Positions 9,155 to 17,624 of a stretch of DNA of 64,000 bases are shown piece by piece (the first letter of the stretch is position 1; each line of letters starts with the position of its first letter). The stretch covers positions 6,244,501-6,308,500 of the forward strand of contig NZ_CP134223.1 in NCBI RefSeq assembly GCF_031599675.1, in the 5' to 3' direction. The position numbers were made by a program, and so were the translations under genes. This DNA is from Paenibacillus pedocola. Lineage in GTDB: Bacteria > Bacillota > Bacilli > Paenibacillales > Paenibacillaceae. Below the pieces are notes generated by a model. It was not told the origin of the DNA. It did no database searches and worked only from the letters and a program-made list of their open reading frames with translations.

Positions 9155-10686
9155 ACGCTGACGCCCTCCTGCACATTCGGCATTTTGCCGGCTCTGTCCG
9201 CTGCCGGTTCGCGGCTGCTTGAGACTCTGCGCCCGATCACACCGGATACAGCCAGAAGCGAGACCAGATCAAACGCCAGGGTGAACAAAAATTCATGCTT
9301 CGAAATGTCCGCATCCCCCGCTCCGATGATGGAAACCAGAATCCCGGACAAACCTATCGCCATGCTGGCCACAATCAGCATCATCCGCTGCAAGCCCCTG
9401 AGATCCCGTGCCTTCAACGCTTTTACAAAAGAAGGCATATACAAACCGATGACCAGCACCATCCAGAGCAGGATGAACCCGAAGGTTTTGGGGGCCAGAA
9501 TCCCCTTCAACAGACTATAGAGTGTAAAAAAGTGGCTCTGGGCCCGAAATTCCTTACCCGCCGCTTCCTCATAATTGCCCATGGCCGCCGGCTTAATCGA
9601 AAAGGCGCTCTGGGCAGCCACATTGAGCATTGAGCTGAGCTGGTCGGGATTCTTGACATAATATTTCAGGATGGAGACAAAACCGTATTTGCTGTAGAAG
9701 TCCTTCTCCAGAAGCGGCGAATTCACATCGACCGTCCCGTATTGCTCATAGTAAATATTGCTTTTTAGAATCGCATACTGCCTATTGATCCCGAAGGATT
9801 CCAGCGAAGTCTCCGGATTGGCCGAATCCTGCAGTACGCCGCGGGTCATCGCATGATACTGGTTGATGTTTACGAATTCCTTGGAGATGTTGAGATAAGT
9901 ACCAATCCCGGCTGCCAGCAGCAGAATCAGCGAGACCACCGTAAGGCTGCGGAAAATCCGGTCTCTTCTTACCCACAAAAGCGAGAACCCCAGCACCGAT
10001 AAAATAATGCCTACAGGAGCATTCTGTTGTTTGGAGGTCGTCAGAATCAGCCCGCTGATTACAAACAGTACCAGCAAAAAATAATCATTGTACCGTTTGC
10101 GGTATAACAGCAGCCATGCGGCAAAGATAAACAGCATCATGATCAGTACAAGGCTCTCACTGTAAAAAGAATTGAAATAAGCGGTGTATCCCGTATCGCC
10201 AAAAATGAAAACCGCCAGCACCGCCACGATCATCCCCTGCTTCCGGGTCATCCGGCACGTGATCGCTTCCACCAGCAAATAAATAGCGGCTACATAAAGA
10301 ATCGTATAGAATGCCGCCTGGAACCGGATATCGAACACCGTGCTGCTGAACAGCAGTTTATTCAGGGCTATAGCCAGCTTGATGAACAGAGACTGGGAAG
10401 AATCAAGGGTCGCCCCATTCTCGTTATAGTATTGATAGATTCCAAAATGCTTCACGAAATAGCCAAAATACTGGCTGTCATAATCCGGCTGGCTGAAATA
10501 GAGTCCGTTGCTGTAAATATTGCGGAAAAAATCGCCGTTATCAGCCATCCCGATATAAGGAGCCGTAAACAGGGCGGCCACCGTAATCAGCAGTACTCCG
10601 AAGGCTGCTATAAAGGCTGGGGATGCACGGAAGCCGGCAAGCATGACGCCCTGCCGCAGGGTTGTTTTCACAGTGTTGTAGAGCAT
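9151..10686 (-). CDS. Multi-pass membrane protein, GT-C glycosyltransferase-like
   Basis: 511 residues with about ten to twelve hydrophobic segments. Early extracytoplasmic loop I-G-M-A-D-N-G-D-F-F-R resembles the acidic first loop of GT-C fold glycosyltransferases (PMT/ArnT type), which transfer from lipid-linked sugars outside the membrane. It lies between the GH8-like and DUF2334-like genes, a position with no counterpart in the five-gene B. subtilis yda operon as I know it. It may add side groups to the polymer. The family is inferred from topology and the D-N-G-D motif. Confidence 0.6.
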   Translation of the reverse strand: MLYNTVKTTLRQGVMLAGFRASPAFIAAFGVLLITVAALFTAPYIGMADNGDFFRNIYSNGLYFSQPDYDSQYFGYFVKHFGIYQYYNENGATLDSSQSLFIKLAIALNKLLFSSTVFDIRFQAAFYTILYVAAIYLLVEAITCRMTRKQGMIVAVLAVFIFGDTGYTAYFNSFYSESLVLIMMLFIFAAWLLLYRKRYNDYFLLVLFVISGLILTTSKQQNAPVGIILSVLGFSLLWVRRDRIFRSLTVVSLILLLAAGIGTYLNISKEFVNINQYHAMTRGVLQDSANPETSLESFGINRQYAILKSNIYYEQYGTVDVNSPLLEKDFYSKYGFVSILKYYVKNPDQLSSMLNVAAQSAFSIKPAAMGNYEEAAGKEFRAQSHFFTLYSLLKGILAPKTFGFILLWMVLVIGLYMPSFVKALKARDLRGLQRMMLIVASMAIGLSGILVSIIGAGDADISKHEFLFTLAFDLVSLLAVSGVIGRRVSSSREPAADRAGKMPNVQEGVSV

Positions 10687-10701
10687 GCGGATTCACCTTC
10701 G

Positions 10702-11856
10702 TTATTGTTCGTTTTTGGGCTGATAGGAATAGGCTAATAAAGCCATCAGATTGTCAAAAGAGTACGCCTGTCCAGTATTCGGATCACCAAACCCGCCGTA
10801 CAGCGGGCTTGCAGGATCTGTAATTCTGAACTCATTCATCCGCTCGATACCTGCTTCATAGAGGGCATCATCACCGGCCTCCGCACCAATCATCGCTGCT
10901 AACGCATAGATTGCCGTGGAGCGTATATCATTCGCCGGTTTTCCTTCACGGGTATATTGTCCGTACAGCGTACCTGCCTCGACCTGCTGCTTGATGAAGC
11001 GGATGCTCTCCGGACGCTGGCGGCCCACCTCTGCCAAATTCAGAATGCTCAGCAGCGATTCCACTGTATTGATATGTTCTGATCCGTACGCTCCGGACTT
11101 ATAATCAAATCTCGTTTCATAGAAAGGAAATGAGTCTGACAGATAGCCTTGCTCAAGAATTCTGCTCATATTATCCAACAAAATATCTAAAGATTCGCTA
11201 TCAATCGACAATTTTCGCAACACACTCAGATTAATATAACATAAAGTAATAAACCCGTTATTTTGTTGGTATAAATTGTCATATAGGTCATACATGTTTC
11301 CGTCTTTAACATTACTAGAATAGAATCTCCTGGAATATTGCTCAGCTTCCTCTGTATACTGCTGATTCCCGAAAACCTCTCCCGCAGCAAATAAAGCACC
11401 GATCATTCGCAGGTCGTCCACCGCCGCATTAACCGCGTACTGCTTCTGCTGCTTCGGGCTGTACCGGTAGCTGAATCCGCCTTCCATGCCGAAGGTCTGT
11501 TTGCCGAGCGCCCATTGCCGGGCAAAAAGCTGTGCATCACCGTTCCGGACAGCACTTAACATCATCAGGGAAGCCGATTCGCTTAATACCTCATGACCGG
11601 TGGCGGCTTCTGCCGACTGATCCGTATCCAGTAAATTGGTATACACCCCAAAGGGGCCGGTAAGTTTCGTATTTATGAAAGTATATAGTTCCTGCTTTTC
11701 TTTTACATGCTCTTCTGACGGCTGTCCCGGTCCGGCTGATGAGCTGGGCGAGACTACTGCACTTGCTGAAGGTACCGGCTGCGCCCCATTACTGCAGGCG
11801 GCCAAGAAGGCAAGAGACATCAGACAAGCAAGAACTGTGCTGCGTCCTCTACCCAA
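10702..11856 (-). CDS. Lipoprotein, GH8-like glycosidase (YdaJ-like)
   Basis: Lipobox L-A-A-C near residue 21 followed by a Ser/Pro-rich linker. The catalytic part has helical-hairpin character of (alpha/alpha)6 glycosidases; S-E-S-A-S-L-M-M-L matches the GH8 acid region (S-E-G-x-S-Y-G-M) and A-V-D-D-L-R the second acidic site. B. subtilis YdaJ is a comparable lipoprotein; such enzymes trim or release the polymer. The start is TTG at 11856, seven bases after AGGAG; the nearby ATG is out of frame. First gene of the operon. Confidence 0.75.
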   Translation of the reverse strand: MGRGRSTVLACLMSLAFLAACSNGAQPVPSASAVVSPSSSAGPGQPSEEHVKEKQELYTFINTKLTGPFGVYTNLLDTDQSAEAATGHEVLSESASLMMLSAVRNGDAQLFARQWALGKQTFGMEGGFSYRYSPKQQKQYAVNAAVDDLRMIGALFAAGEVFGNQQYTEEAEQYSRRFYSSNVKDGNMYDLYDNLYQQNNGFITLCYINLSVLRKLSIDSESLDILLDNMSRILEQGYLSDSFPFYETRFDYKSGAYGSEHINTVESLLSILNLAEVGRQRPESIRFIKQQVEAGTLYGQYTREGKPANDIRSTAIYALAAMIGAEAGDDALYEAGIERMNEFRITDPASPLYGGFGDPNTGQAYSFDNLMALLAYSYQPKNEQ

Positions 11857-11893
11857 ACCATCACTCCTCTATGAAAGGCGTTTTTTGTCGATA

Positions 11894-11922
11894 ATTATAT
11901 TACGGTAATATTAGTCACAAAG
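11894..11922 (-). promoter_or_regulatory. Probable promoter of the exopolysaccharide operon
   Basis: On the minus strand a perfect TATAAT (plus-strand 11894-11899) lies about 40 bases before the first start codon. The -35 position, 17 bases further up, reads CTTTGT and is weak, which suggests dependence on an activator or weak expression. The AT-rich leader up to 12000 holds no gene. Confidence 0.4.
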
Positions 11923-12010
11923 TTGACTGTTTTACCAATTATTTTGTGTCAAAATAACAAAATGATTCGTTTTTACTACTATTTTCTGTAAAAAAACGGA
12001 CTTATAACAC

Positions 12011-12053
12011 AAAAAGAGCTGCCTTCAGGTCGAAAACAACCCTGGGCAGCTCT
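12011..12053 (-). terminator. Rho-independent terminator after the K+ channel gene
   Basis: Minus-strand stem AGAGCTGCC...GGCAGCTCT followed by a T run, 35 bases past the channel stop codon. Confidence 0.8.
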
Positions 12054-12087
12054 ATTGGTATGAAGAATAAATTAGATCATTCCGTTC

Positions 12088-13101
12088 CTATCCTTTGATT
12101 CTACGGTAAGTTTCTTCATCGGTGACAATATATAATCGTGCATCGGCCGGGACCGGCTGGTCCAGCTTACGGTTAATCCCCATATCGCTATGGTCGGAAA
12201 TTAGGGTAGCCCCCTGAAGGAGCAGATCCTGAAAGGCTTCCCCGTAGGTTCGCCAGGCTGGATTCCGCGGCACTTCATAGATGTCATCGCCATGCTGGCG
12301 GCTGAGCAGCTGGCTGATCACCTCAGAATTCCCTTCCTGCAGTGCCGACCTCACGGCCAGCCTGGATATGGCATCATGCGAAAGTACGAACTCATTCACA
12401 TGAACATGCCGGAAATTCTTAATATTCTTCTCCTGCATAATCTCGACTGTAGTATGTACCTGCGGGGCGATCCGCTCAATACTGGAGACGATCAGCAGCG
12501 ATTTGCCGTCAATCAGCGAGGTTTCGTCTATGCGGTTGTCGCCAAATACTATAGCCGCTCTCGCTTCCCCGATGCCGGCCTTCAGCAGAATATCGTCGCT
12601 CGAGGCATCGCCGCTGATGAAATGCACCTGCTCCATCTGCTCCAGCGGATGCTGGCCTGTCTCATCAATGATCACAATCCGGCACTTCGGGTCATAACAT
12701 AGAATCTCATCCACGGCCGCCTGCGTTTTCCGGCTCCAATTAATCAGCAGCACATGATTTTTCCCGTGAAAGCTCAAGGTTCCAGCCCCTCTCCTCCTCT
12801 GTATCTCCCCCATGGCCTCAACCACTTTACCGATGACCAGGCTTAACAGACCGATGCCAAAAATGTATAGAAAAATAGTAAACAGCTTACCGGAAAACGT
12901 CTTGGCAAAAAAATCGCCATACCCGACGGTAGACATCGTTGTCATTACCCAGTAGAACGCGTTGAACCAGTTGTTAAAGGTACCAGGCTCCAGTGTGTAG
13001 GCAATGGTGGCGCTCAGAACAACAAAACAAAGAATCATAAGTGCAATGGTCTTCTTCTTAAGAGCCATCAGCTTTCCTGATATCCTGAGGAGAAAATGCA
13101 T
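12088..13101 (-). CDS. Potassium channel with RCK (TrkA-N) domain
   Basis: Two membrane segments flank the selectivity filter T-V-G-Y-G-D (about residues 57-62). A cytosolic RCK/TrkA-N Rossmann domain begins N-H-V-L-L-I-N-W (about 115), and a further C-terminal domain follows. This is the layout of B. subtilis YugO, the channel behind biofilm electrical signalling. The filter predicts K+ selectivity; the first RCK strand lacks a classical G-x-G-x-x-G, so nucleotide binding is uncertain. It lies downstream of the DUF350 operon and may be co-transcribed. Confidence 0.88.
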   Translation of the reverse strand: MHFLLRISGKLMALKKKTIALMILCFVVLSATIAYTLEPGTFNNWFNAFYWVMTTMSTVGYGDFFAKTFSGKLFTIFLYIFGIGLLSLVIGKVVEAMGEIQRRRGAGTLSFHGKNHVLLINWSRKTQAAVDEILCYDPKCRIVIIDETGQHPLEQMEQVHFISGDASSDDILLKAGIGEARAAIVFGDNRIDETSLIDGKSLLIVSSIERIAPQVHTTVEIMQEKNIKNFRHVHVNEFVLSHDAISRLAVRSALQEGNSEVISQLLSRQHGDDIYEVPRNPAWRTYGEAFQDLLLQGATLISDHSDMGINRKLDQPVPADARLYIVTDEETYRRIKG

Positions 13102-13172
13102 CCGCCCGCCCCTCTTCCCTGATTAATGTGGTGCCCCGCACAGATGACACCGTGCGGGGCAGCCCCAGAAGC

Positions 13173-13574
13173 TTAAATGATCAGACTGCTGACGGCAAAG
13201 GAGGTTCCGATGAAAACCAGACAAAGCATGGTGCCCACGGCTACATTTCCCTTTTGCAGCTGTTCGGATATTCTGAAGCCAGGGGTAAACAGCTCAAATA
13301 TCCAGTACGCCGCGATCAGGCAGACATACCCTACAGCGAACCACAGCATCATGTGCCAGATCGACGTATTCGTATAGGCCGCTACCCCAAGGATAATCGC
13401 CGTAGCCAGGAATTTGCCGCCGAGCGCCAGAGCCACAGCGACATTGCCCTTCTTAATCTCATCCATATCCTTAAATGGAGTCATCAGGGTAAAGACGACC
13501 ATGCCGAGCACTTGCAGCAGAATGATCGTTAAAACACTTACTACCAGATTAATAACTATCGTCAATTTGCCCAC
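13173..13574 (-). CDS. DUF350 family membrane protein (YjfL-like)
   Basis: Four membrane segments arranged as an internal duplication: I-K-K-G-N-V-A-V-A-L in the first half and L-Q-K-G-N-V-A-V-G-T in the second, the DUF350 hallmark. In E. coli the relative YjfL sits beside the glutathionylspermidine-synthase-like YjfC, as here. Its start overlaps the previous stop. The ORF opens with GTG 13574, but TTG 13565, five bases after GGGGGTGG, is also plausible. Biochemical role unknown. Confidence 0.85.
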   Translation of the reverse strand: MGKLTIVINLVVSVLTIILLQVLGMVVFTLMTPFKDMDEIKKGNVAVALALGGKFLATAIILGVAAYTNTSIWHMMLWFAVGYVCLIAAYWIFELFTPGFRISEQLQKGNVAVGTMLCLVFIGTSFAVSSLII

Positions 13575-14227
13575 CCCCGAAATTTCGCATAAGCCGAATC
13601 ATAATCGGCGAAATCATGCACTTCCTCCAGCACTACAGAGGCTTTTTTTGCTTTCTCCAGTGCCGTGTAGCGCTTATCGTCTATCGGCTGCTTGATCCGG
13701 TTGCCGGAGGGCAGCTCAAGCACGGCGAAGTTTCTCGTCTTCTCCTGGTACTTGGTCTTGTATACCCCGACAAGGTCAACATCGGTGGTAATTGATACCT
13801 TCAGATTCTTCAGATCTTCCGCTGCCGTCTCTTGCGTCCCGTACGATTTGATCGTAGTCCAGGCGGACAGGCGGACCTCATTCTTTTGATCGGCATCTGT
13901 AGTCAACTCGGCATCCATAAACTGCAGTGTCCAAATCTTGTCGCCTGTAGCATAATTGCCGTCATTGGGCAGAAGCTCATTATCAGGCAATACAGTCATG
14001 TCGCTGCCGATCAAATCGCCCACTGTACTCTCCACTACCCGGTAATCCCAGGGTACACGCGATACGCTGGCCGTTGTTTCTGCTGAAGTCCCGGTATGAA
14101 ATACACTGTCTTCGTTGCTGGAGCATGCACTCAGCAGCACCGCAAGCAGCAGCATACCCAAAACTGCACTCAGCCGGATCCTCGCTTTTCCGTTGATCCG
14201 CTTCTCTCTCAGTTGGTTCCTATTCAA
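13562..14227 (-). CDS. Lipoprotein in the GspS/DUF350 operon
   Basis: Type II signal with lipobox L-S-A-C (Cys about residue 35, after a basic stretch). The C-terminal domain of about 170 residues matches nothing I can name securely; E-V-R-L-S-A-W-T-T-I-K-S-Y-G-T and N-F-A-V-L-E-L-P-S-G-N-R look like a compact beta domain. TTG start at 14227 overlaps the upstream TAG, with AGGAG nine bases away. It overlaps both neighbours, so it is translationally coupled to the ATP-grasp enzyme and DUF350. Confidence 0.75.
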   Translation of the reverse strand: MNRNQLREKRINGKARIRLSAVLGMLLLAVLLSACSSNEDSVFHTGTSAETTASVSRVPWDYRVVESTVGDLIGSDMTVLPDNELLPNDGNYATGDKIWTLQFMDAELTTDADQKNEVRLSAWTTIKSYGTQETAAEDLKNLKVSITTDVDLVGVYKTKYQEKTRNFAVLELPSGNRIKQPIDDKRYTALEKAKKASVVLEEVHDFADYDSAYAKFRGWAN

Positions 14228-15431
14228 GCTCCCTCACTCCTAGCGCGATAAAATGACTGGCATTGCCTGTAATCGGCCCGCCTGCCCGCCCGAGCAGCCC
14301 GCAGGGCTTCCCGTTGATCACGAACATGCCGGTCAGCAGATGAAGCTCACCCTCCGCCGTTTGAATCCGGGCCAGTTGTGCCCGCTTCTGGTACACGGTC
14401 GGGAATAATACACTGCTGTCAAAGCCTTCCTCATCCTGAAGCTCAAGTTCCCCGGTGTCGCCATACAGACGTACTGAACCGCCTTCACGTCCGAACACCG
14501 ATTTGGACACAAAGCTTCCGGAGAATACCGGCTTATTGTAGGTCGGCAGGATGTAGCTGGAAATGGCCCCGCGTTCTTCTTCGGTAAACAGCAGCCCCAG
14601 TTCATACATGCCCCATACCGCGGCAATCAGTCCCTTGGACTGCAGCAGAATGCTGTGCGGTCCGTTGAACAGCTGCAGGCGCCCGGTCTCTATGGCATAA
14701 GCAAGGGCATCTCCGCCTTCGTCAACCGCCATCCATTCCTTCGGATACAGGGCGAACATCCGCTCAATTCTCCGGTTCTCCCCGTCATACACCGTTCCGT
14801 TATCAATCCATAAATCCAGACAATCCACACATTTAATGTCCAGGCCGCTGTGGCGGACCAGCGCCTCAATCGTGCCGGAATCCTCCTGATGAGAGCCATA
14901 GGCCACACAAGCTGCCGTGTCCGGGCGTTCCTCACCCCAGGCTCCGGCCAGCTGCTCCTTCATCCCAGCATTCGGGCTGGATATTCCGGCCTGCCCGCAG
15001 ATCCATGGTGTCGCGATGGAAGCTTCCACATAACCTGTGGGTGTATCCGCATTCAGCTCCAGCAGCTTAATACTGCCGTCATCCGCCACGGCAAAATCAA
15101 ACCGGGCATAACGGCTGATCAGGCCCGGTTCCGGCAGCGGCATGTCATCCAGCATCTGCCACAGTACAGGAGGGATGCCGAGCAGATCATACAGATCATG
15201 CCTGCGGTGGACGTACCGTACCGCTTTATCGAGGATCATCCATAACTTCCCGGAAGCCTCCTCCAGCTCCCTGTAAAGCTCTCCCGGCATGACTGCAATA
15301 GCATCCAGCCAGTACTCTTCCTCCCCAAGATCAGCCCAGGTAAAGCCCAGCTCACGCAGCTGTTCTACCCGGGGCGCCCGTTCCAGCGCTGACTGATCCA
15401 GTAATTGAAAGACACTCTCTACCTTGGTCAT
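14220..15431 (-). CDS. Glutathionylspermidine synthase-like ATP-grasp protein (YjfC/YgiC type)
   Basis: 403 residues with the ATP-grasp synthetase features of the GspS preATP-grasp family: R-F-D-F-A, L-L-E-L-N-A-D-T-P-T-G (substrate/metal loop), Y-N-K-P-V-F-S-G-S-F-V-S-K-S-V-F-G-R-E-G-G (nucleotide loop) and a C-terminal G-M-F-V-I-N-G-K-P-C-G-L-L-G-R. It lacks the amidase half of E. coli GspSA, like YjfC and YgiC. It would ligate a carboxylate to an amine with ATP; no glutathionylspermidine is expected in Bacillota, so the substrate is open. ATGA overlap with the upstream gene. Confidence 0.85.
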   Translation of the reverse strand: MTKVESVFQLLDQSALERAPRVEQLRELGFTWADLGEEEYWLDAIAVMPGELYRELEEASGKLWMILDKAVRYVHRRHDLYDLLGIPPVLWQMLDDMPLPEPGLISRYARFDFAVADDGSIKLLELNADTPTGYVEASIATPWICGQAGISSPNAGMKEQLAGAWGEERPDTAACVAYGSHQEDSGTIEALVRHSGLDIKCVDCLDLWIDNGTVYDGENRRIERMFALYPKEWMAVDEGGDALAYAIETGRLQLFNGPHSILLQSKGLIAAVWGMYELGLLFTEEERGAISSYILPTYNKPVFSGSFVSKSVFGREGGSVRLYGDTGELELQDEEGFDSSVLFPTVYQKRAQLARIQTAEGELHLLTGMFVINGKPCGLLGRAGGPITGNASHFIALGVRELE

Positions 15432-16153
15432 CCGCCGAAACCGCTCTTGCTGGAGCCGGACCGGGATGACGAACCGGACTTGCTGGAGCTTGAACTCTTG
15501 GAAGAGCCCAGGCCACTTGATGTGCCTCCGACCCCGCCGGCCTTGGAAGAGCCTCTTCGGGTGATGGAACCTGTGGAAGAGGTGGATGTCCTCGGCTTAA
15601 CCACTGACCCGGCGACCGGCTTATTCTGAAAGCTGCCGCTGTTGTAAGACGGTGGTCTATAGGTAGTCCGTGTACCGCCGTAATAGGTTGGCCGGTCATT
15701 GTACCAGCCTCTGGACGAATAGAAGGAACCGCTGTTGAACAGCATGTGGTAGAGCAGCAGATCGTCCCAGCCAAATCCGGAGCTGTAGCCGCCGTAGTTA
15801 TTGATGACTGTCGTTCCGCCTGAGGTAACAACTCCCGTCCCCTCCTGCACCGTCTCTCCAGCGTTCTCTTCCGGATAAGGAATGTTCCAGTCTACATTTT
15901 TGTCAAAATAAGCTTTGACCTCTTCGGTCGACCAGGAGACCAGCTGCGGTTCTTCTCCGCTGCCGCTCCCGGTGGCATGAACGCCTCCCGGAATGAACAT
16001 CGCATTGGCCAGCAGCGCAATGCCCAGCGAGGTGGACAATACACGCAGCGGTTTGCCTTCCGCATTAAACAATTTGGACCCGGCTGATTCTCTGTCCGGT
16101 CCCTTCGGTTTTTGCTCATCGTTCTCCAACCTTTTTGCCTCCTTTCCTGACAC
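15428..16153 (-). CDS. Gly/Ser-rich membrane-anchored protein
   Basis: 241 residues. A basic N-terminus is followed by one membrane segment (about 38-58), a short conserved-looking stretch W-S-T-E-E-V-K-A-Y-F-D-K, then a Gly/Tyr region and a long low-complexity Ser/Gly/Lys tail ending G-F-G-G. The tail resembles the glycine- and serine-rich tails of small surface proteins. It overlaps the ATP-grasp gene by ATGA, placing it in the same operon as lipoprotein and DUF350. No family recognised. Confidence 0.7.
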   Translation of the reverse strand: MSGKEAKRLENDEQKPKGPDRESAGSKLFNAEGKPLRVLSTSLGIALLANAMFIPGGVHATGSGSGEEPQLVSWSTEEVKAYFDKNVDWNIPYPEENAGETVQEGTGVVTSGGTTVINNYGGYSSGFGWDDLLLYHMLFNSGSFYSSRGWYNDRPTYYGGTRTTYRPPSYNSGSFQNKPVAGSVVKPRTSTSSTGSITRRGSSKAGGVGGTSSGLGSSKSSSSSKSGSSSRSGSSKSGFGG

Positions 16154-16159
16154 CTACAT

Positions 16160-16378
16160 TTAGTCTTCGGTCCGCATCGGGACGAGCAGAAGCTCCAGCT
16201 TCCCCTGGTCCACATTCAGCCGCCCTTCAACCGCTTCAAACTCCCGGTTGCCGACCACAATGTAATTGACATGCTCCAGCGCGGTAATCATATTCATACT
16301 CCACGTGCGCTCCTCAATGACGCGAAGGTCGCCCTCCGGCATTTTTTCCAGCAGAATGACACCCATTCCATTATCCAC
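16160..16378 (-). CDS. Small conserved-looking hypothetical protein
   Basis: 72 residues, starting at GTG 16378 with GGAAGG about eleven bases upstream and ending six bases before the next gene. No membrane segment. Composition is balanced with alternating beta-like strands (G-V-I-L-L-E-K, Y-I-V-V-G-N-R-E-F-E). Probably the first gene of the GspS/DUF350 operon. Function unknown. Confidence 0.6.
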   Translation of the reverse strand: MDNGMGVILLEKMPEGDLRVIEERTWSMNMITALEHVNYIVVGNREFEAVEGRLNVDQGKLELLLVPMRTED

Positions 16379-16476
16379 TTTATTACACTTCCTTCCTGTT
16401 AACTATTACGCTTCTGATACGCAATTATCCTCTTTTCGTTTCATCCTGAACAGGAACAGAAGGAAGGGAAAGGGTA

Positions 16477-17601
16477 CTAAAAGACCTTTTGCACCCAGTT
16501 ATCCATAATGCTGCCGGGATGAATTCCCAGTTCGCTTTGCAACAGCGCTTTGTAGTTCTCGTAGTGGTTTCTGAATCCCAGAAAATCACCCATATCCGCA
16601 TAACTGCGCAGTGCCAGCCTGCAAATATCCTCCGAATAGGGATCTACCTCCTGCAAGGCAGTCAGCCGTGTAAGTGCCTGCTGCGGACGCTGGGAGCCCA
16701 GTTCATACTCTGCCGAACGGAGTGCCATCTGGAGATACTTGGCCCGCAGCTCCTTGCGCTTCGTCTCGGCCCAGTCATAATGATGCTCGCCTAAATAATC
16801 CCCGCGGTATAAGGCCAGCACAGCCTCCCGGCGCTCCCATTCCTGTTCGTTCTCCACAGGGCCGCCCAGCCAGCCGCGTACGAATTGCTCCACATCCAGC
16901 GCCACATTCCCTAGAACCAGGCGGTAGCGTTCCTGCGAAAATTCCACAACCACGTCCATCCCCCAGGTCTTCAGGAGCTTGCGGATATGATACACCGTTG
17001 TATGCAGATTGGTAACCGCCTTCTCCGGCTGGAAATCCGGCCAGACGAGATCCACGATTATATCCTTCAGGATCCATTGCCCGTGGTAATGAAGCATTAA
17101 CGCGAAAACCTCCTGCGCCTTGCTTGTTCTCCACTGTGTTTTCCGCCCCGGGTCTTTCTGGTCCATGAACTCAAGCCGTTTGAAGCAGCGGATATAGGGA
17201 TTGTCTCCGGCTGCCGGGGATACGGAAGCTTCCTCTGCCGGTTCTTCACGGCCCACCAGCCGCTCCAGCGTTTTGTTCAGCCGCTGGGCAGTAACCGGCT
17301 TTAGCAGATAATCAACCGCATTCAGTTCAAACGCATCAATGGCATAATCAGTGTACGCCGTAATGTAGACAATCCGGATACTGCGGTCCACTCCCATAAT
17401 ATGCTCGGCTGCTTCCAGGCCATTCATCTCCGGCATTCCGATATCCAGGAAGACGATGTCGGCCTTCTCCTGCTGCAGATGCTGGAGCCCCATTTTTCCC
17501 GAAGTGTATTTGCCGGTAATTTGCAGCCGCCCGTCTCTGGCCAGCAGGCGTTCAAGGTGCTGCAGCGCAGGTTTTTCATCATCTATCAATATTGCCTTCA
17601 T
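16477..17601 (-). CDS. Response regulator with SARP/BTAD output
   Basis: Residues 1-120 are a receiver domain with acidic pair D-D, phosphoacceptor Asp in V-F-L-D-I-G-M-P-E-M-N-G, and Lys in L-L-K-P-V. Residues about 135-230 form an OmpR-like winged helix (R-T-S-K-A-Q-E-V-F-A-L-M-L, then L-H-T-T-V-Y-H-I-R-K-L-L-K) and 235-370 a BTAD helical-repeat domain, the SARP layout. It follows the sensor kinase gene by 23 bases and is its probable partner. Target genes are not evident. Confidence 0.88.
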   Translation of the reverse strand: MKAILIDDEKPALQHLERLLARDGRLQITGKYTSGKMGLQHLQQEKADIVFLDIGMPEMNGLEAAEHIMGVDRSIRIVYITAYTDYAIDAFELNAVDYLLKPVTAQRLNKTLERLVGREEPAEEASVSPAAGDNPYIRCFKRLEFMDQKDPGRKTQWRTSKAQEVFALMLHYHGQWILKDIIVDLVWPDFQPEKAVTNLHTTVYHIRKLLKTWGMDVVVEFSQERYRLVLGNVALDVEQFVRGWLGGPVENEQEWERREAVLALYRGDYLGEHHYDWAETKRKELRAKYLQMALRSAEYELGSQRPQQALTRLTALQEVDPYSEDICRLALRSYADMGDFLGFRNHYENYKALLQSELGIHPGSIMDNWVQKVF

Positions 17602-17624
17602 AGGCCGGGTTCACCTCTTATTTG

